Part shown: piece by piece, positions 25,501 through 33,940 of the stretch
How the letters are laid out: each line of letters starts with the position of its first letter
Position numbering within the stretch: position 1 is the stretch's first letter
Source of the DNA: Sipunculus nudus
Lineage: Eukaryota; Annelida; Sipuncula; Golfingiida; Sipunculidae
DNA length: 64,000 bases
Direction of reading: 5' to 3'
Assembly: GCA_026874595.1 (NCBI GenBank)
Contig: CM049310.1
Span: 4,400,001 to 4,464,000, forward strand
Notes under the pieces: model-generated
Database searches by the model: none
Seen by the model: the letters and a program-made list of their open reading frames with translations, nothing else
Told to the model about the DNA's origin: nothing
Translations under genes and position numbers: made by a program

Positions 25501-28500
25501 AGAGAATCGATTCTAAAGGAAATAATCGAAAATCGAATCGAAGACCCTTTAGCAATTCACGGGCCGATGTTCTGTCCAAAAATGGTCATTTAAAAGCTTG
25601 GACTTCAGTGTCGCCATCTGCCACTAGATCAAGTCATAAAACAGGTATAGAAACTACATTTTGTTAATATATTCAAATAGTTCTAATATATTCAAATAGT
25701 TCTACCTTAGACCCTATTTGCCCCTAACATATTTTTGCAGCGTACACATATATAAGTACACATTACCAACAAATACAGAAAAAAACATCACTGGTGGTTC
25801 ATTATTGTTTTATAATGAATATCATGAAGGAGTCTCCTGTTTGTAGCGTCTTGTCGTTTGTTCACATACAGTGGTGGTTGATGGGAACTGGGGATCCTGG
25901 GGGACCTGGTCAAACTGTTCTGTGGTTTGTGGTCGTGGCGTCCGCACCAGGGGGCGCTTGTGTAATGATCCCGGCCAGGCGTATGGCGGGGCTGATTGCT
26001 ATGGTGATGGGGCGGAAGTGGAAACGTGTGAAGACTACAGCGGAAGCTGCACTGATGGTAGGCTTTTTTATACGGAACTTATAAATGTAATACATTAATA
26101 TATCCTAAAACCGAATAGTCATTTTATTGATTTTCGTCCACATTATATAATACTATAATTATGTAAACATATGTTGTCATATAATTTATTACAGCATTAT
26201 ATGGCACTTTCAAATCATTGAAATTCCGCGAACTTACAAATTCACTAAAATGACGTATGGTTGATGTCAATCAAGAGTGGTGACGTCGAGACTAATGGAT
26301 TATTTAGGGGTAGGACTAGATGATCTGCTATTCTGGATCTGAATGAATGATTTTCAAATAATACCGTATGCAGTTTATTTGCTAAAAGGTTCATGCCAGA
26401 CGAAACAATTAACGAATATAGGAGCCTCCTAAAAAATATTTCAATAGGCCAAGATTTTATGAGGCACCGCACGCTCCTGTTGGCCTCCTTGGAACACGTC
26501 CGTAATTTTTTTTTTCTATTTTAAGTTTTTTTTTTTCATGAGTCGCTTTCTCACAACTGAAGTACACCTTAGTCAAGTTTTTACGGAAGCCTTTGTACTT
26601 CTTTTCACTGTCTAAATTACAGTGAATATGAAGGAAAAAATATCGTTACATGTACGAAATGTAACTACCTCTTTGGTTTACTTGGATAACCAGGTAACAT
26701 AAGAGTTACAGCACGGCTATTATATGTATGGTCTGTCATTCCCGCTTCAAAACTAAAGCTATGTATCTTAGTTTATAAAGATAAAATTAAATAGAAGTGA
26801 CTGGTGTTTCTTACAGTTTTCGCAAATGATTGTCTACAATCAACCGATGAAGGTTTATTTGAATACTAAAGATCTAGTTATCCAACACACATTAGCTTTC
26901 TCCATCTTCGCTAAATCACTGTTTTGTTAACTAATTTTCTTAAATATCGGGAGCCCGTGGTTGCCACCCACTCAGCATGCACAGTCATACTCCGCCCCTA
27001 ATGGTACATACAGCCAACATAAGGTGTCCGTTATTATTTACTAAGAAAACATTTGAGAAAACCCACATCGTTGTCGGGATAGCCCTTTCTGAATAATTGC
27101 TGGATTCGTAACCAGTTCCACGAATAAAATGCGAAGTATCTCTACTGTGACTAAGACTTAAGTCCAGAAATTTGTTTTGAGATAAAGACACAACATATGC
27201 AAACTAAGTTTATAATTATTTGATGTTTTATATTCCACTTTCAAGTCGACGGTAGGTGGAGCTCTTGGGGTTCATGGAGTTCATGCAGCGCCACTTGTGG
27301 TAATGGCGAGAGACGACGCACACGCACGTGCTCCAACCCAGTCCCTCAAGGCCAAGGACAAACCTGCCCCGGAGATGACGTTAAATATGAATTATGTCAA
27401 CAGCACACGTGCGGCGAACCGCGTGAGTAATTTAGTCCTAGGAAAGATTATTTTATCTGTAGTTAATCACTTATGACGCCACAATGAATGACGTCACAAT
27501 GAAGTAGGTTAAAATTATATTTTAGATAATAACGCACTCTGTAGAAATGGTCTTCTTGAAACGCTAATCGAGTCAAAGCCCTGCTCCGTCTTTGAAATGT
27601 ATCGCACGATTACCTTTAAAGGCTTCTGAAAAGTTGTTCAACACTAATTGTTTATAAACCTTTTCATCCATTGAAAATAATTTTTTATTAGTGTTTTTGT
27701 TGTTTTTGTTTGTTTTTTTTTTTTGTCAATAAAATTTGTTATCTTTACCTGCACACAGTTGATGGTGGCTGGTCAGCCTGGGGGCCCTGGTCCGCATGCT
27801 CCGTGACCTGCAGTTTAGGGTCAAATCAACGAAACCGGTCATGTGACTGGCCTGAACCAATGTTTGGTGGCATGCCGTGTGAGGGTGATTCTGTGATGGC
27901 AAAACCATGCCAGATCGCAGCCTGCCCAGGTAGGCGTCTTGTCTTTTTAGCAGTGTGATTACAGCGTGGACGAATTTAAGATTCATTCCTTTACTTTGAT
28001 GTAGTCTTCACAGTGATGTTGTCTAGTCCACACCGTCTTAGTGAAAGTCCGCGTACACACACACACACATATATAAATATATATATAGGCAAACAGGTAG
28101 TTTTTACAATTGCATTTCATAACGTCTAAGACAAATAAATTGTCATCAAAGGTAAAATTACCAATTGGGGACTACAAACTGTCAGAGATACTAGGAATGG
28201 TCACCCTGGAAAGAGTTAGGGGCGGATTCAGGGGCCCCCTTCTAAGACTTTAAATGTATTTGAAATAGGAGAGTGTATGCTAAATATTGTAAAATGGTGG
28301 ACCGTTCTAAATTGACCCAGAATGCACCATTCAAGTCTAATTTTTAAATTAATATTCCACAGCACCCCCCCCCCCCCCCCCCCCCATCCACCATATTATA
28401 AAATTATCTATTAGCCAGAAGGGTTTTTGTATAATAGCTCGTTGGGATCCATATGTTGGACATTATTGTTGACATTAAATTCCCAGAAATAGTCTCATCA

Positions 28501-31288
28501 TACTTGCAGTAGTTGCTATCATACACCGAAAATTTACATCTGATAATGTCCATGTCTCACAGATTACTCTGAATGTGACTCGTGGAGCGACTGGTCAGAC
28601 TGCAGCGCCACCTGTGGTTCAGGGATAGAAACCCGTGAGAGAAGCTGCCGAATTCCGGACTCCACCGAGACGACACGGACAGAATGTGAATCAAAATACT
28701 GCCAGACTGAAGAGTGTCCTTGTAAATATCTCTTTCCTGTTCTATCTGCATTGCATTTCAATCAGTGCTACGTTTTGTAAACAACGTTCCTACATCTAAG
28801 CCACACAAACATGTTCTGTGGAATCCTTTTTTTTCTTTCGGGAAACAACTTTTTTGAGTGAACGAAGACAGGTATTTTTTGTCAGAAATAAAAAGTTTAA
28901 TTTACGGTCTTATGCTGTGCTGTTTTTCCGCACGTGCGCACAAGAGGGTCTTCACCACAGGGACTTGGATTTCGCATGGCTATAGGATTGAATGAACAAC
29001 CAGCAAAAAAATGGAATATTATAACAGCAACTGTGTGCAATTGACAATCTATAAAAAAAAATATATGTATTTGTAAATCATGTAGGCATCTCAACTCGCC
29101 ACCACGAGAAGAAAGCTACTGCTAGTTTTTTTAAATACCTGCTAACATGTCTATATTTACATTTCTTGAGAGGTTGTACACCATGATATTGTCAACTAGA
29201 TTCTTAAGGATTTCAATATCTCAACGACATTTCTAATTTCAGATCTGGAGTGTTACCATTGCTCAGAAGTGTATGATGGGACGATTGACAGCCTTTTTTG
29301 TAAAGGTCCGACGAAGCCATGTGAACCAGACCAGCAGTATTGTGCTTACGTATTCAACAAAACAGGCGATGAGCCGGGGGTGACAAAAGCGTAAGCACAT
29401 CAGCGCATGTCCTTAAACAGTAACATACTTGCATTATAGCATATATTAGGTATCACAGTATATATTCGGTATATTTGCAAAATTATGGTTCTCTCCTTTT
29501 GATGATTCTGTCCAGAAGGTGGTTTTTCACCAAAGTCATTATATTGCGTATAATATGTATATACACAGAGGAAACCCACAATCACCCACCTTGAGGACTG
29601 ATCGAAATTGTCTTAATGTAGGGGAGATTTTATTTTTGAAATCTTAAAGTTATCTATATTATATATTCGGGACCAAGAAAAATTGTCATAGTTTTATGGT
29701 TGTCGCAATTGTGGGGTAGTTGCAAGGCGGGGTTCCACTGTACGGGAAAAAAATACTGGACCGATTTTTATGAAACGTTGTTGACGAGTGGGACGTAAAT
29801 GAGCCATGGAAGAGGCGGGTCAGGATAGCGGATTTAAGCGGATCAGGATAAACGGGCGCGTCTTGTGGAATTATTATTTCCTCGCAACGATATAGTAACG
29901 CCTCCGTTCGTGCGTCCGTCTGTCCGTCCGTCCTTAATTGGCTTGTGGATCGATTTCAAGCCAAAACGTTTGACAACAACCTTTTCATCTTACACATATC
30001 TTACACATATGGCTCACGCATCCAAAGATAAAGAATCTTTTTGAGGTCTCAGGGTCAAAGGGCAAGGCCACAGGACCCTCTTCTGAAAAATCTTGGGACC
30101 CATTTTAAGCCAACCGTTTGACCAAACCTTTAATCTTGCACATATGGCTCACCAACACACTAATGAACAACCCAATCGATTTATAGGTCACGGGGCAACA
30201 GAACCCATTTCTTGAAAAAGCTTGTGAACCCATTTCAAGCCAAAGCATTTGACCAACACCTCTCACCTTGCTCGTATTGCTAACCTACCAATGGATGTAG
30301 AATCCTATTGAGTCTGAGGTCACAGGGTCAAAAGTCATGGCCACAGAGCTGCCCTCCTCATTTCCACACTGTGTTATACACCCATTTTAACTATGCCTCG
30401 TGCGAAGGGATGCTCCACTGAGCGGGGCCCTTGTTTTATTTTTCCTTTGTAGATTTATTCGATTTATCCTAATATTGGTAAAAAAGTGCTGAATTCTGCA
30501 TGTGATAATAAATATCATGTACATAATTGTAAAATATCTGCTTCTGATTTAGCTGCGCAAGCGCAGACGTTTGTACGACTGACCTGAAGACGAAATGCGG
30601 AAAATGGATTAACAGAACCAAAGACTCCATAAAAAGGTCGGTGTTTCCTGAAGGAAGTATAAGGGAAAAAATGAAATGATCAATAGCTAATTGCTTAATA
30701 TCTTTGGCATATAAACCCCTTTGTCCAGATCCAGAGTTGCTTCCTTTACCAGACCAAACGAAACCGTTCTTTTTAAACACGTGATGGATAAATTATAAAA
30801 AAAAATGAGTGATCCGAATAAAGCTTCTTGCCTTCAACAGTTTATTTTTATAAGTTATCGCTGACACTTTGCCCGAATAATTCTGAATTACCAAAGAAGG
30901 TATTGCCGTGCCCTTTTTCATGACACACAATTTAAGAACATTTAATAACTTAGATAACCTTATTTGTTGGTGTTAAATTATTTTCCTTGGTGCGAGTCTC
31001 AACTAGATCACAATACGTTTCAGCTACGGTGAATGCAGTGTTGACCGTTTGGAACCAAGTGGCGATACCGTTCGGCTGCTGTGGGAGGCGCTTGATGACG
31101 TTTGCAGTATCTGTTGTCATGATTCCCGCTGTAACCGGAATGTGCTGCCACCTAGGAGCACGGTGTATGCAGGTGGCGCCACAGGCTTCATGAATCCAAC
31201 GCAAACAGCCATTATCAGTGCTGTCACTCTGATGATCGGCGTTGTCAATCATCCAGCCACGCCCTTTAGTTTCTGTGAACCATTTTGA
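977..31288 (+). CDS. multidomain mosaic extracellular protein (FN2-kringle-F5/8C-EGF-PAN-FBG-like-EGF-TSP1-LU), 5' partial
   Basis: Gene-level entry for 28 exons: 977-1165, 1929-2195, 3412-3590, 4435-4578, 5413-5551, 6048-6164, 7033-7146, 8372-8461, 8875-9099, 14380-14540, 17082-17248, 18440-18609, 19359-19472, 19851-19964, 20611-20724, 21078-21191, 22093-22206, 22992-23108, 23556-23669, 24216-24329, 24830-24943, 25872-26057, 27246-27422, 27759-27929, 28563-28721, 29243-29390, 30553-30636, 31024-31288. Splice phases agree at every junction and the joined frame stays open for about 1,390 residues to a TGA at 31286-31288. Each domain is recognised from its cysteine and aromatic pattern. Such modules occur in secreted or cell-surface adhesion, matrix and recognition proteins, so the product is inferred to be extracellular. 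No start codon or signal peptide is visible; the 5' end is outside the window or in an unrecognised exon. It could be two genes, but continuous phase compatibility and strand argue for one. I know no named orthologue with this domain order. Confidence 0.8.
1929..2195 (+). CDS. exon: kringle domain
   Basis: Acceptor atttttcag, donor ACAA|GTAAG, phase 1-1, 89 codons. All six kringle cysteines are present in the order CKLTAMG, KTCQEW, NGCRNP, GPWCFTT, WESCDIP, PDC, with the usual GYVGF, SPH and trailing IPDC elements. Kringles mediate protein binding in coagulation-type and receptor proteins. FN2 directly before kringle recalls vertebrate factor XII/HGF-activator proteins, but no protease domain follows here. 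Confidence 0.93.
2807..3249 (+). mobile_element. MITE-like dispersed repeat, family A copy 1
   Basis: About 440 bp in the kringle-F5/8C intron. It begins aaaggggcccaatcac and ends gtgaatgggctcctt, an imperfect terminal inverted pair. Related copies lie at 50456-50775, 54133-54509 (inverted), 57395-57846 and from 63913 to the window end. No coding capacity; likely a non-autonomous DNA element. Confidence 0.65.
3412..3590 (+). CDS. exon: F5/8 type C (discoidin) domain, part 1
   Basis: Acceptor attctttccag, start phase 1, end phase 0. It encodes the N-terminal part: the first cysteine, [20 protein letters not shown] and [14 protein letters not shown]. The only join that keeps the IQ-VDLS core of the family uses CAG|GCATGT, a GC donor, at 3591. 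Read-through of the GC donor reaches no better GT site in phase. Confidence 0.85.
4019..4321. mobile_element. MITE-like element, family B copy 1
   Basis: About 300 bp in an F5/8C intron. The ends are inverted: taaggccaaaaaaagtatgg on the left and the complement of it, including ggttctcaggcac, on the right (gtgcctgagaacc ... ttggcctta). Copy 2 lies at 14021-14372. Non-coding. Confidence 0.7.
4435..4578 (+). CDS. exon: F5/8 type C domain, part 2
   Basis: Acceptor ttgcaaacag, donor GAAA|GTAAG, phase 0-0, 48 codons. [20 protein letters not shown] and [10 protein letters not shown] match the central beta-strands of the family (usual form VDL...V.GI.TQG...YVTSY.V.YS). Confidence 0.92.
5413..5551 (+). 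CDS. exon: F5/8 type C domain, part 3
   Basis: Acceptor ctattgtag, donor CCAG|GTATG, phase 0 to 1. [28 protein letters not shown] and MRVEVAGC are the conserved C-terminal elements, ending in the second disulphide cysteine. The three exons give about 154 residues, the normal domain length. These domains bind glycans, phospholipid or partner proteins. Confidence 0.92.
6048..6164 (+). CDS. exon: EGF-like domain 1 (calcium-binding type)
   Basis: 117 nt, phase 1-1, acceptor atgtttag, donor ACTG|GTAAG. The DTDEC start and six cysteines ([12 protein letters not shown] ... [12 protein letters not shown]) fit a calcium-binding EGF. CASNPC matches the O-glucosylation consensus CxSxPC. Confidence 0.93.
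7033..7146 (+). CDS. exon: EGF-like domain 2
   Basis: 114 nt, phase 1-1, acceptor tgtcttctcag, donor [26 protein letters not shown] and [12 protein letters not shown] give six cysteines. CSSAPC fits the O-glucose consensus. The beta-hydroxylation motif is absent. Confidence 0.92.
7147..8371. other. intron, 1.2 kb
   Basis: AT-rich. I see no domain-bearing frame until the candidate small exon at 8372. The last 130 bases are more GC-rich and contain acttcctg and gccatctt motifs. Confidence 0.4.
8372..8461 (+). CDS. candidate exon: 30-residue linker between EGF2 and PAN
   Basis: A good acceptor (cttgttcccttta g) and a strong donor (GCAG|GTACGTG) enclose 90 nt that are open in exactly the phase 1-1 frame needed by both neighbours. 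The residues include [13 protein letters not shown] and [16 protein letters not shown], with two N-glycosylation sequons. No domain is recognised. It could be optional. Alternatively the ATG inside (8395) is a start codon for an internal first exon. Confidence 0.5.
8875..9099 (+). CDS. exon: PAN/apple domain
   Basis: 225 nt, phase 1-1, acceptor ctatccatag, donor TCAAG|GTCAG. The frame has GPCYMMY near the start, then [25 protein letters not shown] and RMC at the end. The C..C...C.A..F spacing is typical of PAN/apple domains, which bind protein or carbohydrate. Confidence 0.87.
9503..9691 (+). repeat. 94-bp tandem duplication
   Basis: Two adjacent copies of a 94-bp unit (containing ccctgacagtacgagggact) that I see differing at one base (catgcaaaac versus catgtaaaac). 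The near-identity points to a recent event. Confidence 0.9.
13154..13421. mobile_element. inverted-repeat (MITE-like) element, family D
   Basis: 268 bp bounded by 37-bp terminal inverted repeats with about two mismatches. The left end starts actagttgcggaagttgacg and the right end is its reverse complement. Each arm holds a TGACGTCA-like palindrome, the CREB/ATF core. An internal open frame is not conserved with anything I know. Confidence 0.75.
14021..14372. mobile_element. MITE-like element, family B copy 2
   Basis: Same internal blocks as 4019-4321 (for example tttttatcgaaacata and gtgcctgagaacca), with ttaggcaaaa and tttgcctta ends. It stops 7 bases before the splice acceptor AG of the next exon. 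Confidence 0.7.
14380..14540 (+). CDS. exon: fibrinogen-C-like module (neurexin IV/Caspr type), part 1
   Basis: Start phase 1, end phase 0, acceptor cttatttgtag, donor CAAG|GTTCGT. It encodes [15 protein letters not shown], the [20 protein letters not shown] strand-helix region of the module. It is joined in frame to 17082. Confidence 0.8.
15259..16055. repeat. hairpin plus ctacga/tcgtag-rich repeat block
   Basis: 15259-15269 (agcccgattta) is the exact complement of 15332-15342. Downstream, degenerate ctacgac and gtcgtag words recur about every 20-60 bases. A 41-bp segment at 15612-15652 recurs directly at 16008-16048 (shared core ttgtgcgatgtatgtgact). Origin unknown; possibly a decayed transposon end. 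Confidence 0.55.
16143..16440 (+). mobile_element. tRNA-derived SINE, copy 1
   Basis: A tRNA-like head has an A-box-like tgtagctcaggtg at 16153 and a B-box-like gagttcgaatctc near 16197, followed by an unrelated body of about 220 bp. A second copy of head and body lies near 39.2-39.5 kb. Confidence 0.7.
17082..17248 (+). CDS. exon: fibrinogen-C-like module, part 2
   Basis: Phase 0 to 2, acceptor ttctctttag, donor [43 protein letters not shown] and [13 protein letters not shown] parallel the cysteine-bearing central part of the Caspr fibrinogen-like region (CACG...C.......CNCD). Confidence 0.87.
17249..18439. other. 1.2-kb intron with a MITE
   Basis: Mostly filled by the element at 17691-18196, followed by an (AT)n(GT)n microsatellite at about 18208-18242. 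Confidence 0.5.
17691..18196. mobile_element. MITE-like element, family C (tggcggatccag ends)
   Basis: About 500 bp with 12-bp perfect terminal inverted repeats, tggcggatccag (17694) and ctggatccgcca (18182-18193). Related or decayed copies are at 24490-24624 and 55351-55569, and probably near 28218. Non-coding. Confidence 0.7.
18440..18609 (+). CDS. exon: fibrinogen-C-like module, part 3
   Basis: Phase 2 to 1, acceptor atgttccag, donor [36 protein letters not shown] and YKVSELEC match the C-terminal block of the Caspr/neurexin-IV fibrinogen-like region (W..D.G.L..K..LPV..V.VGDTD ... L.C). Confidence 0.9.
18610..19358. other. intron, 749 bp, nothing recognised
   Basis: AT-rich intron with no domain or clear repeat seen. 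Confidence 0.4.
19359..19472 (+). CDS. exon: EGF-like domain 3
   Basis: 114 nt, phase 1-1, acceptor ttttgtag, donor [38 protein letters not shown]. First of nine consecutive single-EGF exons. CDSSPC fits the O-glucose motif. Confidence 0.93.
19851..19964 (+). CDS. exon: EGF-like domain 4 (calcium-binding type)
   Basis: 114 nt, phase 1-1, acceptor gtatcgtag, donor [26 protein letters not shown], then [10 protein letters not shown], which fits the Asp/Asn-hydroxylation consensus CxDxxxxYxC. Confidence 0.94.
20611..20724 (+). CDS. exon: EGF-like domain 5
   Basis: 114 nt, phase 1-1. [29 protein letters not shown]. The acceptor ctataataag is weak in pyrimidines, but it keeps the standard EGF exon length and phase. 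The alternative AG at 20618 would remove the calcium-binding EIQ residues. The preceding intron (19965-20610) has nothing recognisable. Confidence 0.87.
21078..21191 (+). CDS. exon: EGF-like domain 6 (calcium-binding type)
   Basis: 114 nt, phase 1-1, acceptor ataattgcag, donor [48 protein letters not shown]. Confidence 0.94.
22093..22206 (+). CDS. exon: EGF-like domain 7
   Basis: 114 nt, phase 1-1, acceptor tttttacacag, donor [48 protein letters not shown]. The 900-bp intron before it shows no further exon. Confidence 0.93.
22441..22500. repeat. (TC)n microsatellite
   Basis: About 54 bases of uninterrupted tc repeat in the EGF7-EGF8 intron. Confidence 0.95.
22992..23108 (+). CDS. exon: EGF-like domain 8 (calcium-binding type)
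   Basis: 117 nt, one codon longer than its neighbours because of an extra residue between Cys1 and Cys2 (CLTGTPC), which also breaks the O-glucose motif. [15 protein letters not shown] and CQNGGTC (O-fucose type) are present. Acceptor atgttgacag, donor ACGG|GTGCG. Confidence 0.93.
23556..23669 (+). CDS. exon: EGF-like domain 9 (calcium-binding type)
   Basis: 114 nt, phase 1-1, acceptor aaatttacag, donor [55 protein letters not shown] fits the O-fucose consensus. Confidence 0.94.
24216..24329 (+). CDS. exon: EGF-like domain 10 (calcium-binding type)
   Basis: 114 nt, phase 1-1, acceptor tttatttcag, donor [48 protein letters not shown]. Fits both the O-glucose and O-fucose consensus motifs. 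Confidence 0.94.
24490..24624. mobile_element. short family C element
   Basis: Starts cagtggcggatccag and ends ctgaatacgctactg, a degraded inverted copy of the start; about 135 bp in the EGF10-EGF11 intron. Confidence 0.5.
24830..24943 (+). CDS. exon: EGF-like domain 11 (calcium-binding type)
   Basis: 114 nt, phase 1-1, acceptor accttacag, donor [48 protein letters not shown]. Last EGF before the TSP1 repeats. Confidence 0.92.
24944..25871. other. intron, 928 bp
   Basis: AT-rich. An atcgaat-rich patch at 25493-25545 contains interlocking short palindromes; nothing coding seen. Confidence 0.4.
25872..26057 (+). CDS. exon: thrombospondin type 1 repeat 1
   Basis: 186 nt, phase 1-1, acceptor cacatacag, donor [43 protein letters not shown] and [10 protein letters not shown] give the W-W-W, C and R layers of the family. 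The Thr needed for O-fucosylation in CSxTC is replaced by Val. Confidence 0.92.
26058..27245. other. 1.2-kb intron, nothing recognised
   Basis: AT-rich; no domain-bearing frame or clear repeat seen between the first two TSP1 exons. Confidence 0.4.
27246..27422 (+). CDS. exon: thrombospondin type 1 repeat 2
   Basis: 177 nt, phase 1-1, acceptor cactttcaag, donor [54 protein letters not shown] fits C-mannosylation and CSATCG fits O-fucosylation motifs. Confidence 0.94.
27759..27929 (+). CDS. exon: thrombospondin type 1 repeat 3
   Basis: 171 nt, phase 1-1, acceptor tgcacacag, donor [52 protein letters not shown]. Confidence 0.94.
28563..28721 (+). CDS. exon: thrombospondin type 1 repeat 4
   Basis: 159 nt, phase 1-1, acceptor tgtctcacag, donor [29 protein letters not shown], and [11 protein letters not shown]. 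Shorter than the others, with the last cysteine group compressed. The preceding intron has a poly-C run (about 28365) and a degraded family C element. Confidence 0.92.
29243..29390 (+). CDS. exon: Ly6/uPAR (LU, three-finger) domain, part 1
   Basis: Phase 1 to 2, acceptor taatttcag, donor [41 protein letters not shown] are the N-terminal cysteines of the three-finger fold (LxCYxC ... C ... C). An NKT sequon is present. Confidence 0.85.
29860..30435 (+). repeat. degenerate tandem repeat with gtccgtccgtcc head
   Basis: After a (gtcc)n run (about 29905) there are three diverged units of about 130-150 bp, each beginning cttgtggatcgatttcaagc or a variant and containing aggtcacagggtcaaagg-like blocks. 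It ends ctccactgagcggggccc. I recognise this style from bivalve genomes; it lies in the first LU intron. Confidence 0.65.
30553..30636 (+). CDS. exon: LU domain, part 2
   Basis: 84 nt, phase 2-2, acceptor cttctgatttag, donor AAAAG|GTCGG. CASADVC and KTKCGKW supply the middle cysteines. Confidence 0.83.
31024..31288 (+). CDS. terminal exon: LU domain, part 3, and C-terminus
   Basis: Acceptor aatacgtttcag, start phase 2. YGEC, then [13 protein letters not shown], the CC....CN signature that closes Ly6/uPAR domains. A tail of about 40 residues follows with a modest hydrophobic run ([14 protein letters not shown]), then a polar end and TGA at 31286-31288. The tail is weaker than a typical GPI signal or transmembrane helix, so anchoring is uncertain. 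Confidence 0.87.
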
Positions 31289-31468
31289 TTCAAGAAGACA
31301 GTCCGTCACTAAGCAACGCTTCATATTTTCAAAAAAAAAATTCTTGATATAGAGTGAATTTTGATTTCATATTAAACCAATATTTCTTGGTCCTGTTGAA
31401 TCAAATATTTTCCGCAAAAGGATTTGGCGAATTATTCTCAAAGGTTTAATTATCAATTAAGGACTCAA

Positions 31469-31474
31469 AATAAA
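31469..31474 (+). terminator. candidate polyadenylation signal (AATAAA)
   Basis: First of several AATAAA hexamers downstream of the stop; others at 31510 and 31574. Which is used cannot be told. Confidence 0.4.
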
Positions 31475-31579
31475 TAAATAATGTAAGTTTATATCCGGAT
31501 ATTTAGTTGAATAAAAGTCCCGAGTGATTGTTTTTTGTTTGGTTATGTATATATAAAGTCTTTGATGTAAACCAATAAA

Positions 31580-33940
31580 TTTACGTTAATTTATATCATA
31601 TGTCTCGTTATGTTGGCTCAGCTAGCTACGATAGGTACATGTCTGAATAGTCCCCTGTCTGTGTTTGAGTATAAACAGTCCCATCTGGGATAGGGGTGTG
31701 TGAGATTTGGATTATATATGGGGCAGTGACAAATTTACATACGGACCGAGCGTGCTGCACATAACGCAACAATTTTAATTTACATATACATATGTTATAT
31801 CATTTGTTAAGACATGAGGCGCACTCGAGGTGAAGCAAAATCTCAACAAACTCATCCTTGATTGTACGACCTGGGTCAATTTGCTATGTAAGGTTTAACA
31901 CCTAGCAACCCAATTTATAGCTTTTTAAAGCTTGTTAATAATTATAAATATGAAAGGTCAGAAGTTTTGTTAGAATATTTTATTAATATTAAAGGATTTA
32001 ACAAACAAATGAGGGGAGAACGAGGCTTTGTTTCAATGGTTAAAGCTCTTCGGTCTCCCAGACCAGGCCACTTGCGGCAAGGCATAAGTGGTTTATATAG
32101 AACAATGGTTCATATGTATCGACGAATCATTTTTTTTTAATATGGATTTAATTTGTCAAAGTTGATCATCCATTTGTCTTCTCGGGGTTAAACCCTGCCA
32201 CGCCTCTAAGGGAATGTCCATATAGATGTAACGCAGACATGTTCTGTGACGAAATCACACGGGAACTGTTGCAAAACATTTCTATAGAATGCCTATTTAA
32301 ATATTAAAACTGCAGTTCAGACATCCTTTCCAGTTAACGCACCATATACCACCAAATATATACCATCAAATGTCCAGTTCCTCGACTGATCGTCTTTTTG
32401 CTGAAGGTAGTTTTATACCATATAAATTCTCTAAGTCTAACCTTGTTTCGATAAGTAAAGACATGGTAAAACATTGTAAGTTCGGGAATAGAACCCAGGA
32501 TACCTGACGTATTTGATGTATATGAGAACACTTTAACAAATTCATGCATTTACTACATACAGTTGGATGAATTCTGTCTTGTTCTAATACAAACTACCTT
32601 TCAGGTTCTAAAAAAAACTAGACTGGTTTTGCCTGGAGGGCATAACGCCGCCAAGTTGGAAACATTTCCACCAGATCCATTCTTCATTAGGCCCAAATCA
32701 ACAAATTTTAATGAAGTCTTTCCTGGTCCATATCCCAGCCTTCCACAAAGTTTTATGTATATTGGTTCTATTGCTCTTGTGTATTCCTGCTAACAGTAAA
32801 ATGACATAACCACGGAGGAAAGCATAACCTTTTTGCTTAAGAAAAATATGTGACACGGTTTTCTTTATCTAGCCCATGCTTTGGGTGGTGTCATGCGCTG
32901 CACTCAGGATCCAGCCCCGTACCACTCTCCCGGTTAAATAACATTCATAAGAATACCAAATGGAAGAAACGGAACAAATATAACATGGGACTGTGTAGTG
33001 ACATGAATACCTCCGCCTGGGTCTTGAGCCTTGTTCTGTATCACGATATTTGACAACGGTGTAGAATCCATCCTGCTGACTGAGGTATGATGAATGTTAG
33101 TACTTTTATTGCTACAAACTGACTATATAATCTTAAAATAAGCCCTTCCCCGGCCAAACTATAATTCGGAAATGTACATAACATGGTCAGTAATAAGTAG
33201 GCTGCATCAGTAATGCTTAGACCGGTTTACTGAACTACGTTTTTCCATGGTTGTTCACAAGCGTGCGTTTCACCTAAGATAAACTTTTCAAATAGTTCTC
33301 CATCGTAATATTTAAGGAAATTAAATGAATCGCATTCATGTATATTTCAAAGTGTAAAAAGGATATGTTCATCATGATTGTGTTAAATGTTTTAAAAGTA
33401 AACAATGTATTCAGAAGGGAACCTACGTCATAAGCTTAACTTAACAAGTGATCCATGGGTCATGACGCTCACCTGAATTAAAGGAACCTTGAATAATGGG
33501 TAACATGACTCCCAGAGTGCTCAAAATCATGCATTTTGCCAATAGACCTTAGATATAAGTTACAGTGACCTTATTCTACATCAACCTACTACCATTTGTG
33601 TCCATATGACTAATAGTGTTAAAATCATGTTTTTTTTCACACTGCTTGCAGAATTTAGGTCACAGTGACATTATTTCAGGTTTCAAAGAAATGTTTAAAG
33701 GAACCTCATTGGATCTTAATCAAATTAGAAGTTTCTTGGTCCAAATGTAACAAGTCATGCTAAACTCTACTAATCTCAAATCCTGCAAATCTCAAATCAC
33801 GTTCTTTGTGTTGCAGAATATAGGTCCCTTTGAACTAATTTCAGATTTCCTAGGAGATTTGCCTAAAACCTTCATGATGGACAGTTAGAAGATTCTAACA
33901 GCCAGACTATTTCATTTGAAGGTCTCAAATTAGAGAAAAG
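31580..33940. other. intergenic, no gene supported
   Basis: Short open frames only. From about 33460 low-complexity text with ggtcacagtgacc-like words leads into the tandem repeat. Confidence 0.4.

Noticed and set aside
29905-29935. (gtcc)n run as a CRISPR-like or regulatory array
   Set aside because: It is the head of a known style of dispersed repeat in animal DNA, not spaced repeats with unique spacers.
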